Below, in pieces: positions 34,884 through 45,039 of a stretch of DNA of 64,000 nt (positions are counted from its first letter, which is position 1; every line of letters starts with the position of its first letter). This stretch comes from Halomonas borealis (GTDB lineage Bacteria; Pseudomonadota; Gammaproteobacteria; Pseudomonadales; Halomonadaceae), in the NCBI RefSeq assembly GCF_004798905.1, contig NZ_SDMO01000001.1:124001-188000 (forward strand). Reading direction: 5' to 3'. The notes under the pieces were generated by a model, which did not search any database, was not told the origin of the DNA, and saw nothing but the letters and a program-made list of their open reading frames with translations. The translations under genes were made by a program, and so were the position numbers.

Positions 34884-36047
34884 TCACTCGAAGATGGGGT
34901 CGAAGCCGGCGTCGCGCAGGGCGGTGGCACGGGCCTGCATCCAGGCCTCACGGAAGGCATCCTCGTCGTCGGGGACATCGCCCGCGGTGAAGGTCTCCCA
35001 AGTCGCGAGCAGCAGGTTCTGACGCTCGACCAGCATGTCCTGGTGGGCCTGCATCGCCTCGGTCCACACGCCGGTTTCCTTGTAGTAGTTGACCACCGCG
35101 TCATGGAACGGAATGACCCAGGTCAGGTCCTGGTTCTCCAGCGCATAGCCGGCCGCTCCCGGCGCGTTGTCCTTGTAGGTGTCGTAGTTGTCCTGCAGCG
35201 CCTTGATCAGACCGTAGGCGGTGTCGCCCTTCAGGTCGCTGTTGGCGACGATGATCGGGTAGGGGTAGCTGGCGCTGTCGACCGGGTTGTCGGCGGAGAC
35301 GCCGCCGGCGCCGGCGGTCACCTGGTGCGGACGAAAGTACGGGGCGATGGCCTGCATGCGCTGCCAGGCGGCCTCGTCGTCGGGATCCAGCTCGGGCCAG
35401 TTGATGCCGCGCGGGCTGCTGGCGAGTTGCTGGGCCGGTGGCGTCACCGTGGTAGTGAAGGAGGCATCCGCCTCGCCGGCGATGATCGCGTCGAACGAGC
35501 GCCCGTAGCCGGGGTAGTCGACCCGTTCGACGTCGTCCCAGGTCAGCCCGCCGAAGGCCAGGTAGGCCTCGGTGCCCTTGTTGAGGGCGTCGTCGCCGCG
35601 GATATAGGCGACGCGCTTGCCCGCGAGGTCGGCCGGAGCCTTGACATCGAGATCGCCGGCCACTGCCAGTGACAGGCCGAACGAGGCGGTCGAGGTGGTC
35701 AGCACGCGCAGCGGCTGAGGGCCCCAGTCGGGGTGGGCGAACATCAGCACACCCTCGGCACCGTAGTAACTGGCGATGCCGCAGGCGCACAGGTCGACGC
35801 GCCCGGTCTTCAATGGGGTCATACGCGAGACGTCGTTGTCGCCGGGCAGCACGCGCACCGCGGTGCCGTACTGGTTCTGCAACATGCCGCCGATGGCCAC
35901 GGCCTGGGCATAACCGCTGGAGTTGGTGCCGTAGGCGGTCCAGGCCATGGTGTTGGGGAGCTCGACGTCCTTGGCCAGGGCGGCGTCCGACAGGGCGAGA
36001 CCGAGTGGCAGGGCGGCTAGCAGGAGGGGGCGAGTTAGGCCACGCAT
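34884..36047 (-). CDS. TRAP transporter solute-binding protein, TAXI family (copy 1)
   Basis: The 387-residue protein has a signal peptide (MRGLTRPLLLAALPLGLALSD, cut near ALAKD) and the same TAXI blocks as copy 2, including TGRVDLCACGIASYYG, AYIRGDDALNKGTEAYLAFGG and TVTPPAQQLASSPRG. The two copies are clearly paralogous across their whole length. It is the first gene of the TRAP operon, with GAGGAG upstream of the ATG and an operator-like motif 31 bases before it. It probably has the same or a related ligand as copy 2. Confidence 0.92.
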   Translation of the reverse strand: MRGLTRPLLLAALPLGLALSDAALAKDVELPNTMAWTAYGTNSSGYAQAVAIGGMLQNQYGTAVRVLPGDNDVSRMTPLKTGRVDLCACGIASYYGAEGVLMFAHPDWGPQPLRVLTTSTASFGLSLAVAGDLDVKAPADLAGKRVAYIRGDDALNKGTEAYLAFGGLTWDDVERVDYPGYGRSFDAIIAGEADASFTTTVTPPAQQLASSPRGINWPELDPDDEAAWQRMQAIAPYFRPHQVTAGAGGVSADNPVDSASYPYPIIVANSDLKGDTAYGLIKALQDNYDTYKDNAPGAAGYALENQDLTWVIPFHDAVVNYYKETGVWTEAMQAHQDMLVERQNLLLATWETFTAGDVPDDEDAFREAWMQARATALRDAGFDPIFE

Positions 36048-36077
36048 GAATTAGCTCCTCGGCTCGTCGAGCCTTTT

Positions 36078-36098
36078 GTTTTGCTATGCGGTATTGTA
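36078..36098 (-). promoter_or_regulatory. TRAP operon promoter/operator, site E
   Basis: On the minus strand TACAAT (36098-36093) is a good -10 element, immediately followed by a motif reading TACCGCATAGCAAAAC (36093-36078) that matches the island consensus at most positions. It ends 30 bases before the binding-protein start. The -35 is weak. Confidence 0.5.
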
Positions 36099-36358
36099 TT
36101 TCACATTATGTTTTCCATAGTAGGGAGAGCTCTGCTGAACTGTCAATATACAAAAGGGAGAAGGAGGGGCGACGTATGGCACAGGGGAGTATTTCACCAG
36201 TGCGGTACTGGCCAGGCAGGTAGTCAGGACCGAGCAAAGCGGTTGTTTGGGAGAGGGGGCTCTTTCTGTAGGGGGAGTGTTGCTACCCTCTTGGAATTTT
36301 GCCTTGGGGCCGCTTCTATACGGCCTGCTTGTGATCGACTCTCCCGCTGGAAATGTGT
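36099..36358. other. Gene-free stretch inside the right island edge
   Basis: This stretch is AT-richer than the surrounding genes. No reading frame here resembles a known protein. It probably contains decayed 5' sequence of the ISL3 element plus the upstream part of the TRAP promoter region. Confidence 0.5.
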
Positions 36359-36882
36359 GTGATTAACGCCTGGATCGAAAGCTAGGGACACATCAACCTG
36401 CTGGTTAGCTGGCTGATAGAAAGCTCCCTCTTTTCGGTTCAAAGCGGAGCTGCGTGAAACTGGCAGGGCCTGCGGCGCAGGCCGGATAGAGAAGCGGCGG
36501 CAGATCCGAGTCGAAGCCCGAGCAAGCGGTGAAGCTGGAGGATCTGCTGGTGACCAATGCATCACTCACCATGGCGTATCTACTCCAGGATCAATTCAAT
36601 ACCCCTGGTTTAGCGACGATGTGGCCTCCGAACGAAGTGCTTGGCAGGAGTAGTGCGACAAGGCCATGGGGAGCGGCTAATGAGAACCCTGGCGCACATT
36701 GCCACACGGCTGTTTCTCTATCTTGAAGGGGCCTGTTCATCAGCCGACACTGGCTTAACACCCGCGTACTGGAGGGCATGCACAACCGAATCAAGGTCAT
36801 CAAGCGGGTGGCCTACGGTTACCGCGACACGGCGAACTTTTTCCTGAAGATCCGTGTCGCGTTTCCCGGCAAAGTGCGATGA
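36359..36882 (+). pseudogene. Decayed ISL3-family transposase, right copy
   Basis: Plus-strand fragments match an ISL3 transposase in order: VINAWIE and LADRK (about 36359-36425), then PEQAVKLEDLLVTNASLTMAYLLQDQ (36517-36594). After a frameshifted stretch comes the C-terminus, ISRHWLNTRVLEGM, HNRIKVIKRVAYGYRDTANF and FLKIRVAFPGKVR with stop at 36882. Internal stops and frameshifts make it non-functional. The segments match the left copy closely (ANASLTTAYHLQDQ; NPSVLEGMNN), so both descend from one element, but orientation is opposite. Confidence 0.87.
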
Positions 36883-36909
36883 AGCTGAAAATCTGCCGGC
36901 TTTACATAT

Positions 36910-37950
36910 CTAGCTTGCCGTACTAGCCAGGCTCTCGGGGTCCAGGCGTTCGAGCGGGTAGGGCAGCTGCAGGCGCTTGAACTGCTGGCCGTCGATGCTC
37001 AGCGGTTCGGGAGCTTCCTTCGTGCTCATCACCGCCAGCACCTCTGCCTGACCATAGGCATCGAGCGCGGTGGAGAGTACTCCGCCGAGGCTCTTGCCAT
37101 TGGCGTCCTCCACGGCGGCGCCCACGGCCGGCAGGCGGTCTCCTTCGAGCTGGCCGCGCACCAGGCGCTTCTTGACCTGGCCGCGGAAGTGGGCGCGAGC
37201 CACGACTTCCTGGCCGGTGTAGCAGCCCTTCTTGAAGCTGATGCCGCCGAGTGCCTCCCAGTTGAGCATCTGCGGCAGATAGGCGTCGGCCTGGTCGGTG
37301 TCGAGCCAGACGAGCCCGGCCTGGATGTCGTGCAGGCGCCAGATCGCGTTGTCGACCGGGGTGGCCTGGTCGGCCAGCGATTGCCAGAGCGTCTCGGCTC
37401 GTTCGGCGGGCAGGCAGGCCAGCAGCCGAGGACGCGGCCCGGGATGCGCGAGCAGCTGCATGTCGTCGCCGTCGGTTTGGTGCCAGGGCCCAGGAGGCAG
37501 CAGGTCCAGCCGTGTCTCGGCCACCGCCGGTGCCTCGCGTCCGATCAGCCCGATCAAGGCCAGGTCCTCGCGAGGCTCGATCTCGGCCTTGTAGAAGGGG
37601 GCGAACTTCTTGAGATGGGCGTGCAGTCCGGCGACCAGGCCGCGCTGCATCAGCAGTCGATAATGGCCCTCGGCGACCCGCCACAACTGGGCATTGGCCA
37701 GCACCCGCCCCTTGGGTGTGCAGAAACAGGTGAGTGGCGCGAAACGGCCATCGGCCAGCGAGACCTGGGCGCTGGTCTGGCCCTGCAGGAAGCGCTCGGC
37801 GTCGTCGCCAAGCACATCGAGGAGGCCGAGATGGGCCAGCGGGGTCATCACGCTGGCCTCCATGGCGAGGTGGGCCTGGTCGGGTGTCTCGAAGACGACG
37901 CGCGTCTCGTCTTCCCGGCGGCCGCCGAGGCGGTCGAGCCAATCATTCAT
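36910..37950 (-). CDS. ygfZ: Folate-binding protein YgfZ
   Basis: The 346-residue GcvT-like protein helps maturation or repair of Fe-S enzymes using tetrahydrofolate. The diagnostic YgfZ motif K-x-GC-Y-x-GQE is present as KKGCYTGQEVVARAHFRG. The N-terminal folate-binding fold (GLLDVLGDDAERFLQGQTSAQV) is also clear. The start at 37950 follows GAGGA; the longer frame lacks support. It marks the return to core genes just outside the ISL3 remnant. Confidence 0.9.
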   Translation of the reverse strand: MNDWLDRLGGRREDETRVVFETPDQAHLAMEASVMTPLAHLGLLDVLGDDAERFLQGQTSAQVSLADGRFAPLTCFCTPKGRVLANAQLWRVAEGHYRLLMQRGLVAGLHAHLKKFAPFYKAEIEPREDLALIGLIGREAPAVAETRLDLLPPGPWHQTDGDDMQLLAHPGPRPRLLACLPAERAETLWQSLADQATPVDNAIWRLHDIQAGLVWLDTDQADAYLPQMLNWEALGGISFKKGCYTGQEVVARAHFRGQVKKRLVRGQLEGDRLPAVGAAVEDANGKSLGGVLSTALDAYGQAEVLAVMSTKEAPEPLSIDGQQFKRLQLPYPLERLDPESLASTAS

Positions 37951-38088
37951 AGGGATCTTCCTCGTCTCTTTGCTTGGGCCTTGGTTCCCCGAGGTGAGGG
38001 CGCCGGGGCGGCAATGCAACCGCTGCCGGGCCCCGAGGCGGCATGCTAGACTCGGGCCATTCAACCCTTCGCCGACCGGGAGCCTCAC

Positions 38089-38286
38089 ATGGCCCAGCAG
38101 AGCCTTACCTTCAAGGGCGTCGACAACGCCGATCAGGTCAATCGCATCACCACCGCCCTGATGATGCTCGATGGTGTCGAGAGTGTCGAGGTCGGCCGCC
38201 ACGGCGCGGACATCGATGGCCGCACCCGCCGCGAGGCACTGATCCAGGCGATCCACAAGCTGGGGCTGGGCATCGAGGTGTCATGA
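38089..38286 (+). CDS. Small HMA-like ferredoxin-fold protein without CxxC
   Basis: The 65-residue protein (MAQQSLTFKGVDNADQVNRI...) has the beta-alpha-beta-beta-alpha-beta pattern of heavy-metal-associated domains, including TTALMMLDGVESVEVG and AIHKLGLGIEV. The metal-binding CxxC is absent (VDNADQ occupies its place), so metal binding by the usual mode is unlikely. It is divergent from ygfZ. Function is unknown. Confidence 0.65.
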   Translation: MAQQSLTFKGVDNADQVNRITTALMMLDGVESVEVGRHGADIDGRTRREALIQAIHKLGLGIEVS

Positions 38287-38340
38287 TGGAGCCGCTACGC
38301 CCCATGACGACGTCGATCTATCGCGGGGTACCGGCAAGGC

Positions 38341-38514
38341 GTGACCTCTCGCAGGCGCCGAGGTGGTCAACGCTATGAACGCGGGGAGCGCCATGGCGTC
38401 TACCGTCTGGACGACGACTCGCGGGCATGGCGCGACCCGATCATCGATGAGTGCCCGATTCATCGTCTGATGACCGAGGCCACGGTGATCGTCACCACCC
38501 GGCAGCCAGGCTAG
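38341..38514 (+). CDS. Possible small basic protein (57 aa), unrecognised
   Basis: A GTG-initiated frame encodes 57 residues including [31 protein letters not shown]. It looks more protein-like than chance, but there is only a weak ribosome binding site and no family is recognised. It occupies the gap before uvrB and could be a decayed gene end. Confidence 0.3.
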   Translation: MTSRRRRGGQRYERGERHGVYRLDDDSRAWRDPIIDECPIHRLMTEATVIVTTRQPG

Positions 38515-38579
38515 GGCCGTACTCAACCGCCGGCGCGCCTTCCGTCAGCCCAGCGGCGCCGCCACGACCAGGAGATCCG

Positions 38580-40601
<2,022 letters not shown>

Positions 40602-40700
40602 ACCATGCACTGAGGCGTGGCATGGTGTGTCTAGGTGTCGAAGGTTATACCGTTATCTAACGTTTCATGTTCGGCACATCCTGGGTTCGGGTCCGGCACG

Positions 40701-40729
40701 CTGCCGAGGCGGGGCAAGTGCGCTATAAT
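40701..40729 (+). promoter_or_regulatory. Candidate promoter of the fumarase gene
   Basis: A consensus -10 TATAAT lies at 40724-40729, 80 bases before the fumarase start, with a weak -35 (CTGCCG, 40701-40706) at 17-bp spacing. Confidence 0.45.
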
Positions 40730-40808
40730 GCCGCCCCGTTCGAGCCCGCCGCCGGCCTCACGGCCGATCAGAAGCGGGCGTGTCGACCCACCAAGGAGCG
40801 TCTTGTCC

Positions 40809-42314
40809 ATGACCGTGATTCGCCAGGATGACCTCATCCAGAGCGTCGCCGATGCCCTGCAGTACATCTCCTACTACCACCCCAAGGACTTCATCGACGC
40901 CATGGCGGCGGCCTACGAGCGTGAGGAGAACCCCGCGGCCAAGGACGCCATCGCCCAGATCCTGATCAACTCGCGGATGTGCGCCACCGGGCACCGACCG
41001 ATCTGCCAGGACACCGGCATCGTCACCGTGTTCGTGCATGTCGGCATGAATGTGCGCTTCGAGGCCGAGATGAGCCTCGACGACATGGTCAACGAGGGTG
41101 TGCGCCGTGCCTACAAGCTGCCGGACAACGTGCTGCGAGCCTCGGTACTGGCCGATCCGGACGGCAAGCGGGCCAATACCGGCGACAACACCCCGGCGGT
41201 CATCCATCACAAGCTGGTGCCCGGCGATACGGTCGAGGTGCACGTGGCGGCCAAGGGCGGCGGCAGCGAGGCCAAGTCCAAGTTCGCCATGCTCAATCCT
41301 TCCGACAGCGTGGCCGACTGGGTGCTCGAGCAGCTGCCCAAGATGGGTGCCGGCTGGTGCCCGCCGGGCATGCTGGGCATCGGCATCGGTGGCACCGCCG
41401 AGAAGGCCATGGAGCTCGCCAAGGAGTCGCTGCTCGACCCGATCGACATCCAGGACCTCCAGGCCCGTGGGGCGTCGAATCGCGCCGAGGAGCTGCGTCT
41501 CGAACTCTTCGACAAGGTCAATCAGACCGGCATCGGCGCCCAGGGGTTGGGCGGGCTGACCACGGTGCTCGACATCAAGGTCAAGGACTACCCGACCCAT
41601 GCCGCCAACAAGCCGGTGGCGATCATCCCCAATTGCGCGGCCACCCGGCATGCCCACTTCACGCTGGAGGGCAACGGGCCTACGGCCCTGCCGGCGCCGA
41701 GGCTCGAGGATTGGCCCGAGATCACCCGCGAGGCGGGCGACAACGTCAAGCGCGTCGACCTGGATGCCGTCACCCCGCAAGAGGTGCAGAGCTGGCAACC
41801 CGGCGACACCCTGCTGCTCAACGGCAAGCTGCTGACCGGTCGCGATGCCGCCCACAAACGCATGGTCGACATGTTGGCCAAGGGTGAATCGCTGCCGGTG
41901 GACCTCAAGGGGCGTTTCATCTACTACGTGGGCCCGGTCGATCCGGTCGGTGACGAGGTGGTGGGGCCGGCCGGGCCCACCACCGCGACCCGCATGGACA
42001 AGTTCACCCGTACCATGCTCGAGCAGACCGGCCTGCAGGGCATGGTCGGCAAGGCCGAGCGCGGCGAGGCGGCCATCGAGGCGATCCGCGACAACCAGGC
42101 GGTCTACCTGATGGCGGTAGGGGGCTCGGCCTACCTGGTCGCCCAGGCGATCAAGCAGGCCCGCGTGGTCGGCTTCGAGGACCTGGGCATGGAGGCCATC
42201 TATGAGTTCGAGGTGGAGGACATGCCGGTGACCGTGGCCGTGGACAGCGCGGGCACCTCGGTGCACCAGACCGGCCCGGCGAAGTGGAAGGAGATCATCG
42301 CCGAGCGTGTGTGA
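40809..42314 (+). CDS. Class I (4Fe-4S) fumarate hydratase
   Basis: The 501-residue enzyme interconverts fumarate and malate in the TCA cycle using an oxygen-sensitive cluster. Class I features are GHRPICQDTGIVTVFVHVG, PNCAATRHAHFTL (cluster cysteines), IGIGGTAEKAMELAKESLL and the C-terminal beta domain with YYVGPVDPVGDEVVGPAGPTTATRMDKF. It is a FumA/B-type single polypeptide, unlike the cluster-free FumC. The ATG at 40809 has AAGGAG ten bases upstream. A perfect 12-bp hairpin ends the gene. Confidence 0.93.
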   Translation: MTVIRQDDLIQSVADALQYISYYHPKDFIDAMAAAYEREENPAAKDAIAQILINSRMCATGHRPICQDTGIVTVFVHVGMNVRFEAEMSLDDMVNEGVRRAYKLPDNVLRASVLADPDGKRANTGDNTPAVIHHKLVPGDTVEVHVAAKGGGSEAKSKFAMLNPSDSVADWVLEQLPKMGAGWCPPGMLGIGIGGTAEKAMELAKESLLDPIDIQDLQARGASNRAEELRLELFDKVNQTGIGAQGLGGLTTVLDIKVKDYPTHAANKPVAIIPNCAATRHAHFTLEGNGPTALPAPRLEDWPEITREAGDNVKRVDLDAVTPQEVQSWQPGDTLLLNGKLLTGRDAAHKRMVDMLAKGESLPVDLKGRFIYYVGPVDPVGDEVVGPAGPTTATRMDKFTRTMLEQTGLQGMVGKAERGEAAIEAIRDNQAVYLMAVGGSAYLVAQAIKQARVVGFEDLGMEAIYEFEVEDMPVTVAVDSAGTSVHQTGPAKWKEIIAERV

Positions 42315-42331
42315 CGCCGCATGATGCTCGT

Positions 42332-42359
42332 GACGGCCCCGCCATCTGGCGGGGCCGTC
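42332..42359 (+). terminator. Terminator after fumarase
   Basis: GACGGCCCCGCC pairs perfectly with GGCGGGGCCGTC around ATCT. The following T content is low, so it may also work as a barrier from the other side. Confidence 0.7.
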
Positions 42360-42420
42360 GTGGTTATGAGTATGCTGGGCGCGCCATTGTTGCACTTGTC
42401 CCACGGAAAGGGAGTTCCCC

Positions 42421-43839
42421 ATGACGTCATGGCTGTTCGGCCTGCTGATCCTCGCCATGCACTTGCTCGGGATGTTGTCGGCGGTGCAGGCGCTGATGTC
42501 GGCGCGTACCTCCCAGGGGGCGATCGCCTGGATTCTCTCGCTGGTGACCGTGCCTTATCTGGCGTTGCCGGCTTACTGGGTGTTCGGGCGTCCGCGCTTC
42601 TACGGCTATGTCTCTGCACGCGGCGAGCGTGACACCGTGCTGCGCCGCGTGCTCGATGGCTATCGCGAGCGTGTCGCGCCCTATACGACCGGTGCCCGGG
42701 AAGCCGATGTGCGGGCGGTGGAGAAATTGGCGATGATGCCGATGACTCGCGGCAACCAGGCTGAGTTGTTGATCGACGGTGAGGCGACCTTCGAGAGCCT
42801 GTTCGCCGGCCTAGATGCCGCCGAGGACTACATCCTGATCCAGTTCTTCATCGTGCGTGACGACGATCTTGGGCGGCGACTCAGCGAGCGTCTGTGTGCG
42901 GCGGCAGAACGGGGGGTTTGGGTACGGTTCCTGTATGATGAGATCGGTAGTCATGCCCTGCCGGAGCGCTATCTCAAGGCGTTGCGTGAGGCCGGCGTCG
43001 AGGTCAGCGCCTTCCATTCGTCACGCGGTTTTCGCCATCGTTTCCAGCTCAACTTCCGCAACCATCGCAAGATCGTGGTGGTCGATGGCCACCAGGGGTG
43101 GGTAGGAGGCTTCAACGTAGGGGTCGAGTACTTGGGGTGGAAGGCGCGTCATGGGCATTGGCGCGACACGCACCTCAAGCTCGTCGGCCCCAGCGTGCTG
43201 GGCCTTCAGGAGGCCTTCTGGGAAGACTGGCATTGGGCGACCGGGGAGGTGGTTCGCCTGGACTGGCAGCCGCGGGAAAGCGCGGGGGCGTCCCAGAACG
43301 TGGTCATCGTGCCTTCGGGGCCGGCGGACCCCCAGGAGACCGCCAGCCTGTTGGTTCAACACGCCATTCACCGTGCTCGTGAGCGGCTGTGGATCACCAG
43401 CCCCTATTTCGTGCCGGACCACAGCGTGCAGGATGCCCTGCGCCTGGCGGCGATGCGCGGGGTGGACGTCCGCATCATGATGCCCGAACGGCCCGATCAC
43501 CTGCTGGTCTTCCTGTCGGCCTTTTCGTTCTTGCCCGACATGTTGCGTGCCGGGGTCAAGGTCTATCGCTACCAGCCGGGGTTCTTGCACCAGAAGGTGA
43601 TCCTGATCGATGAGGCGGCGGCCTGTGTCGGTACCGTCAATCTCGATAACCGCTCCTTCCGGCTCAATTTCGAGATCACCGCCTTCGTCCCCGACCGTGG
43701 CTTCGCCGGCGAGGTGGAGGCGATGCTGCTGGAGGATTTCGCCAATTGCCGCGAAGTCTCGCTGGAGGAGATCCTTGCGCGGCCGCTGTGGAAGAAACTG
43801 ATCTCGCGGGGCGCCTACCTGTTCGCGCCGGTGCAGTGA
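42421..43839 (+). CDS. cls: Cardiolipin synthase (ClsA type)
   Basis: The 472-residue membrane enzyme makes cardiolipin from phosphatidylglycerol. There are two N-terminal membrane helices (residues 1-58) followed by two phospholipase D domains. Both HKD motifs are complete: HRKIVVVDGHQGWVGGFNVG and HQKVILIDEAAACVGTVNLDNRS. The length is typical of ClsA. The ATG starts right after a GGGAG-type site. In a halophile it would help osmotic membrane adaptation (general knowledge). Confidence 0.93.
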   Translation: MTSWLFGLLILAMHLLGMLSAVQALMSARTSQGAIAWILSLVTVPYLALPAYWVFGRPRFYGYVSARGERDTVLRRVLDGYRERVAPYTTGAREADVRAVEKLAMMPMTRGNQAELLIDGEATFESLFAGLDAAEDYILIQFFIVRDDDLGRRLSERLCAAAERGVWVRFLYDEIGSHALPERYLKALREAGVEVSAFHSSRGFRHRFQLNFRNHRKIVVVDGHQGWVGGFNVGVEYLGWKARHGHWRDTHLKLVGPSVLGLQEAFWEDWHWATGEVVRLDWQPRESAGASQNVVIVPSGPADPQETASLLVQHAIHRARERLWITSPYFVPDHSVQDALRLAAMRGVDVRIMMPERPDHLLVFLSAFSFLPDMLRAGVKVYRYQPGFLHQKVILIDEAAACVGTVNLDNRSFRLNFEITAFVPDRGFAGEVEAMLLEDFANCREVSLEEILARPLWKKLISRGAYLFAPVQ

Positions 43840-43926
43840 GTAGGGCGCGCGTCGAATCGCCTTGGGTCGCCGGGCCCGCTGGGGTACATTAGCCACCTTC
43901 ATAATGCATTCTGATCGGGAGTCGTG

Positions 43927-44844
43927 GTGAATCTCGAGACCAAGTGGCTGGAAGACTTCGTCGCCCTGGCCAATACCCGCAGCTTTTCCGCCTCGGCTCG
44001 CCAGCGTCATGTCACGCAGCCCGCCTTCAGCCGTCGGATTCGCTCCCTGGAGCAGGCCGTCGGCACGACCCTGGTCGACCGCTCCACCACGCCGGTCGAC
44101 CTGACCTCGCAGGGCCAGCTGTTCCTGGTGACCGCGCGCAACATGGTCGAGCAACTCAATGAGAGCTTGGGGCACCTGCGCGGGCTCTCCATGGCCAACG
44201 AGGCGCTCGATATCGTCGCCGCCCATTCGCTGGCGCTGAGCTTCTACCCGCCCTGGATCTCGCGCCTACAGAAGGGCCTCGGGGAGCTGCCGACTCGTTT
44301 GGTGGCGATGAACGTGGGTGATGCCATCCACGTGCTGCGGGAGGGCAACTGCGACCTGATGCTGGCCTACTACGACCCCTATGCGACCATGCAGCTCGAC
44401 GCCGAGGTCTTCCCGTCGTTTTCCATCGGCCAGGTAAAGATGGTGCCGGTGAGCCTGCCCGATTCGTCGGGCAAGCCGCGTTTCTCGCTGGAAGGCCGCC
44501 AGGAGGTCCCCTACCTGGCCTATACCCAGGGCGCCTTCCTGGGGCGCAGCGTGCGCATGCTGCTCAAGAACGACCCGCTACGCATGCGCCTGCGGGTGGT
44601 CTACGAGACGGCCATGGCAGAGGGGCTCAAGGGCATGGTCATGCAGGGGGTGGGCATGGCCTGGATCCCCGACTTCTGCATCCGCGAAGAGCTCAAGAGC
44701 GGCCGCTTGGTGCGGGCGGGGGCCGAGAACTACGACGTACCACTGGAGATCCGCCTCTATCGCTGCTCGATGGTGCACAAACCCGGGGTGGAGAAGCTGT
44801 GGCGACAGATGATGAAGCTGCCTCGGGATTTCCTTCAGGCCTGA
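43927..44844 (+). CDS. LysR family regulator, HypT (YjiE)-like
   Basis: The 305-residue regulator begins MNLETKWLEDFVALANTRSF, with the N-terminal helix-turn-helix RHVTQPAFSRRIRSLEQAVG typical of HypT of E. coli, which senses hypochlorite by methionine oxidation. The effector domain follows that protein in order (AAHSLALSFYPPWIS; VYETAMAEGLKGMVMQGVGMAWIPDF). Whether it shares the oxidant role is not visible. Two adjacent GTG codons exist; the second (43927) is chosen since GGGAG lies five bases upstream. Confidence 0.83.
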   Translation: MNLETKWLEDFVALANTRSFSASARQRHVTQPAFSRRIRSLEQAVGTTLVDRSTTPVDLTSQGQLFLVTARNMVEQLNESLGHLRGLSMANEALDIVAAHSLALSFYPPWISRLQKGLGELPTRLVAMNVGDAIHVLREGNCDLMLAYYDPYATMQLDAEVFPSFSIGQVKMVPVSLPDSSGKPRFSLEGRQEVPYLAYTQGAFLGRSVRMLLKNDPLRMRLRVVYETAMAEGLKGMVMQGVGMAWIPDFCIREELKSGRLVRAGAENYDVPLEIRLYRCSMVHKPGVEKLWRQMMKLPRDFLQA

Positions 44845-45039
44845 CAAAGGGAGTGCCCTATTACGCTCGATAGCGTGGCCACCGGCGCGGCCCGCTATTC
44901 TCATGCGGCAGGCGGCAGGCGACAGGCCGGCCGTTGTGCGGCGACGGTGATCACCCCAATCTTCGTGTGCGACGGACATCCTTACCTCCGTAGCGGCTCA
45001 AGCATCAGCGCCTGGTGAGCTGGGTCCTTCTATAGCCTG

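Noticed and set aside
36099..36358. Short frames upstream of the right ISL3 relic as possible genes
   Set aside because: No ribosome binding sites, no recognisable protein features, and decayed sequence context.
44845..45039. Intergenic stretch checked for an RNA gene
   Set aside because: No cloverleaf or strong conserved stem is visible; only short imperfect inverted repeats.
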